Source of the DNA: Candidatus Acidulodesulfobacterium acidiphilum
GTDB taxonomy: Bacteria; SZUA-79; Acidulodesulfobacterales; Acidulodesulfobacteraceae
DNA length: 9,888 nucleotides
Direction of reading: 5' to 3'
NCBI GenBank assembly: GCA_008534395.1
Contig: SHMQ01000052.1
Span: 1-9,888, forward strand
The position numbers were made by a program, and so were the translations under genes. Shown here piece by piece: positions 1 to 6,974 of this stretch; the first letter of the stretch is position 1; each line of letters starts with the position of its first letter. The notes under the pieces were generated by a model, which saw nothing but the letters and a program-made list of their open reading frames with translations, was not told where the DNA came from and searched no databases.

Positions 1-89
1 ATAAACAGGATTAGTTTAAATTCAGTCCTGTTTAACCCTATCCCCAAACCAATCTTTCTTAACTTACCATCAGGAACTTTCAATTTCAT
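1..89 (-). CDS. 5' end of an unrecognised gene running off the left edge
   Basis: An open frame of 29 codons starts with ATG at 89 and continues without a stop off the window. It reads MKLKVPDGKLRKIGLG and then GLNRTEFKLILF. A GGAG Shine-Dalgarno at 97-100 sits 7 nt before the ATG, which supports a real start. I do not recognise the family from so few residues. It lies 34 nt downstream of a 24-codon leader-like ORF and is the first sizeable frame after the Pho-type promoter at 249-303, so it may be a phosphate-regulated gene. Caution: the frame overlaps a 9-bp inverted repeat (2-10/26-34), and a short open frame can occur by chance. Confidence 0.4.
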   Translation of the reverse strand, partial: MKLKVPDGKLRKIGLGIGLNRTEFKLILF

Positions 90-123
90 TTCTTTTCTCC
101 TTTTTTTTGTTTTTGTTATTATT

Positions 124-198
124 TTAAAATGTAAAAATAACTTGGACGCACATTACTAAAGCGCCCAACGGATAAAAACTTCGTTTTTTCCGTAACAT
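124..198 (-). CDS. 24-codon leader-like small ORF
   Basis: ATG at 198 is preceded 4 nt upstream by a perfect AAGGAGG (203-209), the strongest ribosome site in the window; the frame ends at TAA 124-126. The 24-residue product has a basic start (MLRKKRSF) and a hydrophobic remainder (LGALVMCVQVIFTF), so it could be a small membrane peptide, a truncated signal peptide or a leader peptide. The coding DNA contains two successive hairpins. It lies between a Pho-type promoter and the partial gene at 1-89. Function is unknown; the ribosome site is the main support. Confidence 0.4.
   Translation of the reverse strand: MLRKKRSFYPLGALVMCVQVIFTF
142..168 (-). repeat. Hairpin inside the leader ORF, possible attenuator
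   Basis: An 8-bp stem pairs TTGGGCGC with GCGTCCAA (one G-U in RNA) around an 11-nt loop, and is followed on the minus strand by GTTATTTTT. It resembles a weak intrinsic terminator or attenuator. A second, AU-rich hairpin with a UUCG-like apex lies immediately before it, at about 170-193. No regulatory role is shown. Confidence 0.35.
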
Positions 199-248
199 AA
201 ATCCTCCTTAAGGTTTTTTATGAATATGAATCAATATTATTGATAATA

Positions 249-303
249 ATTTTATCAAATGAATGTTACAACTTTATGAAATTTACGTTAAATAATGTTA
301 AAT
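249..303 (-). promoter_or_regulatory. PhoB-type promoter A (11-bp Pho repeats plus -10)
   Basis: On the minus strand, consecutive 11-mers TTTAACGTAAA (292-282), TTTCATAAAGT (281-271) and TGTAACATTCA (270-260) match the Pho-box pattern of 11-bp repeats with a TGTCA/TGTAA-like core. A looser fourth copy with TTAACA lies at 303-293. Five bases after the last repeat comes TAAAAT (254-249), where a PhoB-dependent -10 should be; there is no separate -35. The expected transcript would begin near 242 and enter the leader-like ORF at 198 and the partial gene at 89. The repeats are seen; PhoB binding is inferred from the E. coli consensus. Confidence 0.6.
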
Positions 304-362
304 TTTGTTGCAGGATTGTCGTACTTTTGTTACCTGAATATTAATGCGCAATAGTTAGAGCC

Positions 363-476
363 ATGAACCGCATATTTATCGATACGAGCGCATGGTATGC
401 ATTTATAGATAAAAACGTCCCCGACGATAAAGAATCGGAAAAATTGTATAAAAGCATTTTTATTATAGTCCAATGA
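363..476 (+). pseudogene. N-terminal fragment of a VapC-like PIN toxin
   Basis: A 37-codon frame starts MNRIFIDTSAWYAFIDK, the typical opening of VapC PIN-domain ribonucleases: beta-strand 1 ending in the catalytic Asp of DTS, then W-x-A. After residue 30 the resemblance stops and the frame ends at TGA 474-476. A complete VapC has roughly 130-140 residues, so about three quarters is missing. No recognisable VapB antitoxin precedes it. It lies alone, opposite in direction to the surrounding genes. I read it as the remnant of a deleted toxin-antitoxin module rather than as a functional peptide. Confidence 0.55.
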
Positions 477-565
477 AAACGGAATACGCATATATCAGAT
501 AGAAATAAAAATATCCGCTTTTTAGATAAAGTAGTGTTGAATTATGTTATAAGTATATAGGGGAA

Positions 566-961
566 TCAATAGGGGTAAAAATACGGATAAGGAGCAAAAG
601 GCGTCCATTGCCAGTTCTGCCATACCCAGCAGGGCTGCATATGCTGTCCTCTTTTAAACGCCCTATGCTGTTTTTTGCGGATGCCGGTTCTAAGCATATA
701 ATTTAAAACGCCTGAAGTAATGCCTTCTTTATGAAGTTTTATTATCTGCCTCGCCGTTAAGTAAAATATTTCATGCGAAGCCCTTAGTCTCTTAATAATA
801 GTAAGTTTAGGAACATGTCTTTTGCATAAATTAGCTATCTCTGAAATAGTCAAAGGCGGGGGTACCGGTTTAACGTAATAGGAACAGCCGCTTAGAGCAA
901 GACTTAATATAAAAGCTAAAAAAGTTATCGATATAATATATTTATATAAATTGAATTTCAT
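566..961 (-). CDS. Small outer-envelope lipoprotein with aromatic C-terminus
   Basis: The 131-residue product has a basic start, a hydrophobic stretch (residues 9-22) and a lipobox LSGC with lipidated Cys26, so it should be exported and anchored by signal peptidase II processing. Residues 37-92 (LTISEIANLCK ... SGVLNYMLRT) follow the helical pattern 'V-I-x-L-x-K-x-G-x-s-x-x-V-I-x-x-M' found in many small lipoproteins of unknown function: two helix pairs with S-x-x-x-F-x-L-(T/S)-x-x-x-I between them. The tail is basic (residues 95-105) and then rich in Trp, Pro and Tyr, ending PYPYFYPY. It lies 71 nt after the PIN gene in the same direction; no clear Shine-Dalgarno precedes ATG 961, so dependence on the upstream transcript is possible. 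Export is well supported; function is unknown. Confidence 0.75.
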   Translation of the reverse strand: MKFNLYKYIISITFLAFILSLALSGCSYYVKPVPPPLTISEIANLCKRHVPKLTIIKRLRASHEIFYLTARQIIKLHKEGITSGVLNYMLRTGIRKKQHRAFKRGQHMQPCWVWQNWQWTPFAPYPYFYPY

Positions 962-1032
962 TTTTCGTTTGTTAAAAATTTACCGTTATCTTACTCGAAA
1001 TAGCCAATATTCCCAGCGTATAAATGCAATAT

Positions 1033-1500
1033 TCATAAAAATTTTTCAAAAACTTCTTCGGGCGTTATAACCGAAGTGAATAAATGAATATTTCCATATT
1101 TAACGACATCCGTTTTGGGAATAACGATTGCATTTGCTTCAGACGATTTAGCAACTTCTATAAATTTTAAAAAATTACTATCTCCTAAATGAATTCCGTG
1201 CGTCTGTATTTTTTTTGCCGTAACGAATTTACCGTATTCTTTTAAAAAAGCGAACAGATAATCGATATTCTTTTTTTCTATTTTTTTACTATGAATTTCG
1301 GTAAAATATTCTAAATAAATTCTGTCGTCTAGAGCGATATCGTATCTTCCGTCTATTAGATAGTCTATAAGCCGCCCACAACAACTTTCCGCATTAAGAA
1401 CTCCTTCGATAAATACTTCCGTTCTCAACACGAAAAGATATTTATCTATTTCTTTTTTGAGGCGTTTATAAAATTTAGCTAAATTATTCCCTTGAGTCAT
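1033..1500 (-). CDS. PIN-domain toxin-like protein with eroded active site
   Basis: The 155-residue product resembles the PIN_3/COG1569 toxins (putative RNases of type II toxin-antitoxin pairs). The pattern VLRTEVFIEGVLN (24-36) matches their VLDTNVLVSGLL; GRLIDYLIDGRYDIALDDRIYLEYFTEI (split here as residues 42-69) matches the next two helices and strand; DSNFLKFIEVA (107-117) and VITPEEVFEKF (144-154) match the C-terminal half. The first catalytic Asp is Arg26 and the Asn after it is Glu28; the TG-(D/N) motif is IPK (127-129). Glu64 and Asp107 remain. It also has about 20 extra N-terminal residues. The gene overlaps the antitoxin by 17 nt, has no evident Shine-Dalgarno and is probably translationally coupled. 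Family assignment is fairly secure; loss of RNase activity is inferred. Confidence 0.7.
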   Translation of the reverse strand: MTQGNNLAKFYKRLKKEIDKYLFVLRTEVFIEGVLNAESCCGRLIDYLIDGRYDIALDDRIYLEYFTEIHSKKIEKKNIDYLFAFLKEYGKFVTAKKIQTHGIHLGDSNFLKFIEVAKSSEANAIVIPKTDVVKYGNIHLFTSVITPEEVFEKFL

Positions 1501-1729
1501 TGTTTATTGTGGTTTCTTTAATAGCCGATTCTCTTAAATCTCTTACCGCTTTTTTTAATTTTATAGATTGCCATGAATTGAGCGTTTCGTTTAAATTTTT
1601 CGGGTCAATCGGTATCATTAAAGCAACGGGCATTCCATTCTGCGTAACTATAATCTCTTGTTCTTCTTTAAGGTCGTCGATTACTTTATTCGTATATAGT
1701 CTTAAATCTCGAGAAGGTACAAATTTCAT
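1484..1729 (-). CDS. Phd/YefM-family antitoxin
   Basis: The 81-residue product begins MKFVPSRDLRLYTNKVIDDL and continues EIIVTQNGMPVALMIPID, the Phd/YefM fold signature (S-x-x-x-L-R ... (I/V)-x-V-T-x-N-G-x-P-V-A-x-(L/M)-x-P). Members bind their own promoter as dimers with the N-terminal half and neutralise the toxin with the C-terminal half, here the charged helix at residues 46-72. ATG 1729 follows a good GAGGAGAG (1744-1737). The 3' end overlaps the PIN gene by 17 nt, standard antitoxin-first order. Pairing of a Phd-type antitoxin with a PIN toxin is common. Its promoter is the Pho-type site at 1798-1852, so control may be by phosphate as well as by autorepression. Confidence 0.85.
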   Translation of the reverse strand: MKFVPSRDLRLYTNKVIDDLKEEQEIIVTQNGMPVALMIPIDPKNLNETLNSWQSIKLKKAVRDLRESAIKETTINNDSRE

Positions 1730-1797
1730 AATTTAACTCTCCTCGTACATTATAAATTTTCTTTATATTACGAAAAATTTTAATTAATATAATGATA

Positions 1798-1852
1798 ATG
1801 ATAACATACAAATGTTACAGTTTTATGACATTTATGTTAAATTTTTGAAATA
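1798..1852 (-). promoter_or_regulatory. PhoB-type promoter B upstream of the antitoxin
   Basis: Minus-strand 11-mers TATTTCAAAAA (1852-1842), TTTAACATAAA (1841-1831), TGTCATAAAAC (1830-1820) and TGTAACATTTG (1819-1809) are in exact 11-bp register. The middle pair is close to the E. coli Pho-box consensus of two CTGTCAT-type half sites. TATCAT (1803-1798) lies five bases after the last repeat as the -10, with no conventional -35. The transcript would start near 1791, about 60 nt before the antitoxin ATG. The block begins 15 nt after the ppk1 stop codon, so it cannot serve ppk1 on this strand. Confidence 0.65.
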
Positions 1853-1867
1853 TTTAAAAATGAAGTC

Positions 1868-3889
1868 CTATTTTTCTCCGCAAAACTTATTGCAAATTCG
1901 TTCCTGACAGTTAAATTTTGAATCTTCCCGAGTATTGAACGTATATTTATCTTCTTTAAGAAGCCATGATTTTAAGTCGTCGTTAATGTTGCATTCAATA
2001 ATATCCATAAGTTTTTTTTTAGACTCGGGGTCTTTGATTTCAAAAAAAAGTTCTATTCTTTTATCGAGATTTCTCGTCATTAAATCTGCGGTGGAAATAA
2101 AAACTTTTTCATTTCCTGCATTATAAAAATAGTATATCCTTGCGTGTTCCAAAAACCTTCCTATTATGCTTTTAACCTCGATATTTTCGCTTAAATCCTT
2201 TATACCCGGCTTTATCGAACATATGCCTCTTATTATCATTTTTACTAAAACGCCCGCCGAACTTGCCGCGTAAATTTTATCTGTAATTTCGGCGTCGAAT
2301 ACAGAATTTACCTTGATTATTATTTCGGCGCGTCTTCCGGCTTTAGCCTCGCTTATTTCAAAATCGAACAGCTCGGCGAGCGTTCGCCTCAGATTTACGG
2401 GGGCTAACTTTATTCTGCTCCATTTAAATATGTCGGAGTAGCCCGTCATATAATTGAACATATTGGATATCTCCGAACATGCCTCTTCTTCCGCGGTAAT
2501 ATAATCGATATCCGTATAAATATTTGCGGTATATTCGTTGTAGTTACCGGTAGAAATATGGGCGTATCTTACGATTTTACCTTCTTCTTTTCTTGTCGCA
2601 AGAAATATTTTCGCATGTATTTTTTTATCGGAAAAACCGTAAGTCACGATGCATCCAGCCTCTTCCAGTTTCTTGGCCCATTTTACGTTTTTCTCTTCGT
2701 CAAACCTCGCTTTGAGTTCCACTACCGCACATACGTGCTTTCCTTTTAATGCCGCATTTGCCAGCGCTTCAACTATTTTGGAGTTTTTATCCGTCCTGTA
2801 TAATGTCATTTTTATAGAAAGCACGTTTTTATCGTTCCCAGCCTCGGCAATCCACTTAGATATAATTTTAAAATCGTTGCAAGGCCTGAAAAGCAAAATA
2901 TCTTTCTTTTTTGCGATATCGAAAATACTTTTATTTTTCAGGTAGTCGGGGATTGCCGGTTTGAAGGGCTTGTAATATAAACCCCTGCTTTCTTCTTTAA
3001 TATTAAACAGGAACGACAGATTAAGGGGGCGGTTCGTTATATAAAAGTCTTCGTCTTCATAATCCCCGTTTATCCTTAAATAATATTTGATTTTATTCGT
3101 TAAAACGTTGCTAATTTCTCTGTTTATTTCGACTCTTACGATGTTGCTCCACTTTCTTGCCGAAATGTTTTCTTCTATTGCGGACAGAAGGTCCTCCACG
3201 TCCTCGTGTTTTATAGGCAAATCGGCGTTTCTGGTTACCCTGAATAAAAAATAATCCTTTACGGCGTAACCCGGAAATATTTTATCTATATACCTTTCTA
3301 TAATGTTTTCCGGAGTAAAATAATATGATTTTTTAGATTTTTTAATTTTATAAACCTTCTTTACGTTTTCTGGAAGAATAATCAAAGCATCATATACTTT
3401 GTTTTCGATTTCTAATTCTACGAAAAAACATAATTTTAAATTAAAAATAAACGGTATTTTTTCTATTTCGGAAATCATAACGGGAGTAATTACCGGCGAT
3501 ATTTCCGTATCGAATATTTCGTCTAAAATTTCCATATCGAAAGGCTCTAACGGAAATATAAAAATCTTAAGCTTGATAAGTTCGGAGGCGAGAGCGTTAA
3601 AAATCGAAGCACTTTTTTCGTCCTGCTTATGAACTCTAATGGAAATTTTATTTAACGCTTCGGATGGACTAAAACCGGATATATCTTTTTCTTTGTAACC
3701 GGCAGATATCAAATCCTTCAGTCCCGCCACCCTTATCATAAAAAACTCGTCTAAGTTAGCGGAATGTATAGCCAAAAATTTAAGTCTTTCGCATAACGGA
3801 ACGGTTTCGTCTGCCGCCTGCATAAGCACTCTTTCGTTAAAATCGAGCCAGCTCAATTCCCTGTTGTTATAAACGCTAACGCTATTCAT
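1868..3889 (-). CDS. ppk1: Polyphosphate kinase PPK1
   Basis: PPK1 reversibly transfers the gamma-phosphate of ATP to polyphosphate, usually at the inner membrane. Numbering from the TTG at 3895 (675 residues): the N-terminal signature NRELSWLDFNERVL is at 11-24; KMTLYRT at 362-368; KKIHAK at 424-429 with His427 as the expected phosphorylated histidine; STGNYNEYTA at 448-457; and FLEHARIYYF at 581-590 with the second conserved His584, followed by TADLMTRNLDKRIE (602-615). Length is close to the usual 690-720. ATG 3889 is preferred: it overlaps the preceding ppx-like gene by 8 nt and suits translational coupling, whereas TTG 3895 is the longer alternative; neither has a clear Shine-Dalgarno. 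It is the last gene of the polyphosphate operon, with no intrinsic terminator seen after its TAG. Identification is firm. Confidence 0.96.
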   Translation of the reverse strand: MNSVSVYNNRELSWLDFNERVLMQAADETVPLCERLKFLAIHSANLDEFFMIRVAGLKDLISAGYKEKDISGFSPSEALNKISIRVHKQDEKSASIFNALASELIKLKIFIFPLEPFDMEILDEIFDTEISPVITPVMISEIEKIPFIFNLKLCFFVELEIENKVYDALIILPENVKKVYKIKKSKKSYYFTPENIIERYIDKIFPGYAVKDYFLFRVTRNADLPIKHEDVEDLLSAIEENISARKWSNIVRVEINREISNVLTNKIKYYLRINGDYEDEDFYITNRPLNLSFLFNIKEESRGLYYKPFKPAIPDYLKNKSIFDIAKKKDILLFRPCNDFKIISKWIAEAGNDKNVLSIKMTLYRTDKNSKIVEALANAALKGKHVCAVVELKARFDEEKNVKWAKKLEEAGCIVTYGFSDKKIHAKIFLATRKEEGKIVRYAHISTGNYNEYTANIYTDIDYITAEEEACSEISNMFNYMTGYSDIFKWSRIKLAPVNLRRTLAELFDFEISEAKAGRRAEIIIKVNSVFDAEITDKIYAASSAGVLVKMIIRGICSIKPGIKDLSENIEVKSIIGRFLEHARIYYFYNAGNEKVFISTADLMTRNLDKRIELFFEIKDPESKKKLMDIIECNINDDLKSWLLKEDKYTFNTREDSKFNCQERICNKFCGEK

Positions 3890-5414
3890 AATCAAGTTTT
3901 ACGGCAAGTTCTACCGGAATGCCGAATGTTTCGAGAAAATCCGTCGATTTTAATTTAAAAAACTTTATCTCCAAAAAAGGCGTAACCGATGAAACTGCCG
4001 TAATTTTTACGACTTTATCCAATACTTCTATGTTTATATCCTTTATTAACTGCATATGACCGGCGTCTAAAGCGTCGGCTATCTTTAAAATCGAAATTAC
4101 CTTTTTTACGGTAAGCTCTCTTTCCGGACTTATCCGGTAATGCGCAGTATCCGAAGGACGATATTCGCCGCTTCCGTGAAAAAATGCGCAAAATGCTATA
4201 TTTTCGAGTATCTCCCTGTTTAAACCGGGTATATTCAAAGAATTAATTATTCTGTAAGAATATTCACGATGGTCGTTTATATTATTATAATACCCGACAT
4301 CGTGAAGAATAGCCGAACCGACAAGGACGGCACGCTCATCCGGCTTAATAATAAGAATATTTTTCAACGAACGCCGTATTTTTTCGGAAAACATAAGAAC
4401 CTGTTTAGCGTGTTTGTCGTCGAGGTTATATTTTTTTCCGAAGTAAAAAAAATATTCTATTAATTTTTTATTAAATTTCTTTTCTTTCGTTTTTATAAGA
4501 TAAAACCGCGTAAGCTGGTCGGAAAAGTTCTGGTCGGAGAAGTAAAGTTTTTTTGCTCCTGCCGATTTCATTATAGATATATAAACATATAAAACGGGCT
4601 TTAAAATCTTAGCGTCGTAATCGTTTATAGAAATTTTAGCGCAGATTTCCGAAATAGAGGACGTTTTTATTTTCGAATAAAGATCCGTTAAACCCGCAAT
4701 ATCGAAAAAATTCCCTTCCGGTTTAAATATTTCCAAAAGCAGGCCGGTAGAAGTATCCGAACCTATGACCGAGGTAATTTTATCGTACTCTGTACAACTT
4801 TTTTTAAGCAGTAAAACAAGCTTATTTATATATTGCTCGTAAGCCCTATATTTAACGCTTTCGTCTATATCGCTAAACAATTGGGCGATTCTTAAAGCGC
4901 CGTAAGGAAGAGTCGACGAAAAAAGGCTGATTTTATGTTTTCTTATGTTAATACCTACGTTTCCGCTGGACAGATTGACGAGCACCGACCCTTTGCTTTC
5001 TAATTTTTTAAACCCTTTAAGCGATTCGCTTACTCCGAGATATTTTATATAAAGTTCTTCTTCCGCGTCTATTATTTCAAGCTCTATACCCGTCTTTACC
5101 CTTATATGGTTTATAAAAAAATGTTTGTTTTCCGCGTCTCTGACGGCGCTAGTACATACCGCCCTATAGTTGCCGTTTATATCATATTCTTTAAATTTTA
5201 GTTTAATATTGCCAAAAATTTCGGCGGCCTTGTAAACGGTATCGAGAGTTATATACTTTTTAAGAAACGTGTCCATTCCGATACTTAACGGAAAAATTAT
5301 ATACTCGAGCGTTTTTATGCGCCGTCCGGCGTCAGAATTTTTTGAAACTTCAGAAATTTGGCATCTTATACTGCCCGCCCCTATATCTACGATTCCAAAA
5401 ATACCGGATTTCAT
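3882..5414 (-). CDS. Ppx/GppA-HD paralogue with degenerate phosphate loops
   Basis: The 510-residue protein aligns end to end with the preceding Ppx. Its actin-like ATPase half (1-310) is changed at key places: loop 1 is DIGAGS (10-15) instead of DAGSNS; loop 2 is NLSSGNVG (147-154) instead of DIGGGSAE, losing both acidic residues; and the TGGT loop is GSDTST (218-223). The Glu pair in DAEEE (116-120) survives. The C-terminal HD domain looks intact: KHAKQV (334-339, His335), LHDVG (370-374, His371-Asp372), His382, His413 and ADALD (446-450, Asp447). The start ATG overlaps the upstream stop as ATGA. I infer reduced or absent exopolyphosphatase activity and a possible regulatory or HD-hydrolase role; a different ligand (polyphosphate, nucleotide or alarmone) is equally open. 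Membership of the family is secure. Confidence 0.85.
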   Translation of the reverse strand: MKSGIFGIVDIGAGSIRCQISEVSKNSDAGRRIKTLEYIIFPLSIGMDTFLKKYITLDTVYKAAEIFGNIKLKFKEYDINGNYRAVCTSAVRDAENKHFFINHIRVKTGIELEIIDAEEELYIKYLGVSESLKGFKKLESKGSVLVNLSSGNVGINIRKHKISLFSSTLPYGALRIAQLFSDIDESVKYRAYEQYINKLVLLLKKSCTEYDKITSVIGSDTSTGLLLEIFKPEGNFFDIAGLTDLYSKIKTSSISEICAKISINDYDAKILKPVLYVYISIMKSAGAKKLYFSDQNFSDQLTRFYLIKTKEKKFNKKLIEYFFYFGKKYNLDDKHAKQVLMFSEKIRRSLKNILIIKPDERAVLVGSAILHDVGYYNNINDHREYSYRIINSLNIPGLNREILENIAFCAFFHGSGEYRPSDTAHYRISPERELTVKKVISILKIADALDAGHMQLIKDINIEVLDKVVKITAVSSVTPFLEIKFFKLKSTDFLETFGIPVELAVKLDYE

Positions 5415-6949
5415 TGAGCGTTAAGAAATACGTACTTTCCGGTTATTTTTTCCATTAAATCTTTTTTAGTTTCTAAAGATTCGACTTCTAAAAGTATATC
5501 TCCTTTATAAACGGGATTAAGCGTAATAATTTTATCCGTAACCTCCGGCTTTATATCTTCAATGTTTCCTTTATGCTCCCTGTCGAGCGCGTCCACAACT
5601 CTTAATATAGATGCAAGCTTAATTACGGCGTCGATATCTCCTTCTCTTATATCTTTGTATATATCATGATGTTTTTTTGGAGGACTTTTTCTATGGTATC
5701 TTGCAATATTGGCGATTATCGCCTTTTCGTAGTCGCTAAAACCGGCTAAGTCGATGTTTTTTATTAAATAAAGCGAATGCTTATGATGTTTTGACATCGA
5801 CACGAAATTTCCGATATCGTGAAGCATGGCGGCGGCAATAAGATATTTAAGATATTCTTTTGATATCCCGTAAGATTCTTCGAGCGCATAGAAAAGTTTT
5901 TCGGATAAATAGGCGACCTGTTTAGCATGTTTTTCGTCAAAGTTAAATTTTTTGCCGATTTCGCTGAACATTGGAAACGGAAAATCTGTTTCGTATTTTT
6001 TCTCCTGTTTTTTTACCGCAGTCATAAAAACTCCTTTTTTATTTAATTCATCTATTAAAAGACCGCTTCTTAATCCTCCTGAAAAGGAATAAAATCCTTG
6101 AAGACGAAAATAAGTCAACATTTCATAAAGTATTACGGCGGCAGGAATAATAATGTCGGCTCTGCCTGCATCCGCCGATTTTATTTTTTTTATGTCGTCG
6201 GCAGAACTGTTTTTATTTGCGTCGATAAAATCTTTCAGAAACGATTTTGGAACATAATTTATTCTAGAATCCGCCTTTTTACCGTTAAAGCCGCAATAAA
6301 CGGCTGCCAAGTTATTTACCGTGCCGCCGGTACAAATTGCTTTTTTAAAAAATAGGTTAGGGAAATCTTTAAAACTGTTCTTTATAAAAGTCTTCATAGC
6401 CGGTATTTTCAAATTATACGGCGGTCTTTTTTTAGAAAAATCGTTTTTAAGCCTGAGGCAGCCGAGCGGCGTACTATAAGACTGCAAAATCTCGCCTCGC
6501 TCTACTAATGTAATTTCAGCGCTTCCACCGCCGATATCCGCTATTACGGAATTGGATTTATTTAGATTAAAATTGCTTGAAACGGCTAAATACGACAACC
6601 TTGCTTCTTCTTCTCCGCTTATTATATTCAGGTCTATTCCGCAGGTTTGTTTAATTTCCGACGCAATCTCTTCTTTATTTTTTGCATGCCTGAAAACCGC
6701 AGTTCCAACCGCTTTTACCGTGTCGGTTTTATTTAATTCTATAATCTTTTTTATATAATTGAAGGCTTTAAAAAGTTTTTCTTTAGATTCGCCGCTTATA
6801 TAACCCGTCCTGAAGCAGTCGTCGCCTATTCTCGCAGAAACCTTATATTCGTCTATAAGGCTGCAGTTTCCGTCTTTAGTTTCTACTATCTTAAGCTTTA
6901 TGGAGTTGCTTCCCGCATCTATAATCCCTAATCTGAACGATTTTTTCAT
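5411..6949 (-). CDS. ppx: Exopolyphosphatase Ppx/GppA with C-terminal HD domain
   Basis: This enzyme class removes terminal phosphate from polyphosphate (Ppx) or from pppGpp (GppA). The 512 residues match the full length of E. coli Ppx (513). Actin-like domains: IIDAGSNSIKL (9-19, phosphate loop 1), IISGEEEARLSYLAV (109-123, holding the catalytic Glu), IADIGGGSAEITL (136-148, loop 2) and CTGGTVNNLAAVY (206-218). The C-terminal part is a true HD domain: KHAKQV (340-345, His341), AAMLHDIGN (373-381, His377-Asp378), HHKHS (388-392), RYHRK (417-421) and VVDALDR (451-457, Asp453); E. coli Ppx carries HE instead. It follows the CHAD gene by 25 nt and overlaps the next gene by 4 nt. The Shine-Dalgarno before ATG 6949 is weak. 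Ppx versus GppA cannot be told by eye; the ppk1/CHAD context favours polyphosphate. Confidence 0.93.
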   Translation of the reverse strand: MKKSFRLGIIDAGSNSIKLKIVETKDGNCSLIDEYKVSARIGDDCFRTGYISGESKEKLFKAFNYIKKIIELNKTDTVKAVGTAVFRHAKNKEEIASEIKQTCGIDLNIISGEEEARLSYLAVSSNFNLNKSNSVIADIGGGSAEITLVERGEILQSYSTPLGCLRLKNDFSKKRPPYNLKIPAMKTFIKNSFKDFPNLFFKKAICTGGTVNNLAAVYCGFNGKKADSRINYVPKSFLKDFIDANKNSSADDIKKIKSADAGRADIIIPAAVILYEMLTYFRLQGFYSFSGGLRSGLLIDELNKKGVFMTAVKKQEKKYETDFPFPMFSEIGKKFNFDEKHAKQVAYLSEKLFYALEESYGISKEYLKYLIAAAMLHDIGNFVSMSKHHKHSLYLIKNIDLAGFSDYEKAIIANIARYHRKSPPKKHHDIYKDIREGDIDAVIKLASILRVVDALDREHKGNIEDIKPEVTDKIITLNPVYKGDILLEVESLETKKDLMEKITGKYVFLNAQ

Positions 6950-6974
6950 TGTTTCATTAACTTTATTAGGTTTT

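Noticed and set aside
2-34. 9-bp inverted repeat TAAACAGGA / TCCTGTTTA as a terminator or transposon end
   Set aside because: The loop is 15 nt with no T-run, no matching copy lies at the other side of the window, and it falls inside an open frame.
477-565. Possible continuation of the VapC-like fragment or another gene piece
   Set aside because: All frames are soon stopped and none resembles the rest of a PIN domain; I see nothing supportable here.
1500-1736. Plus-strand open frame opposite the antitoxin
   Set aside because: It is the antisense shadow of the Phd/YefM gene, which has clear family motifs and a good ribosome site.
2649-2945. Plus-strand 98-codon frame inside ppk1
   Set aside because: It lies opposite the conserved PPK1 catalytic core, is Phe/Ser-rich as antisense frames are, and has no family pattern.
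6098-6355. Plus-strand 85-codon frame inside ppx
   Set aside because: Antisense to conserved Ppx motifs; no ribosome site or recognisable domain.
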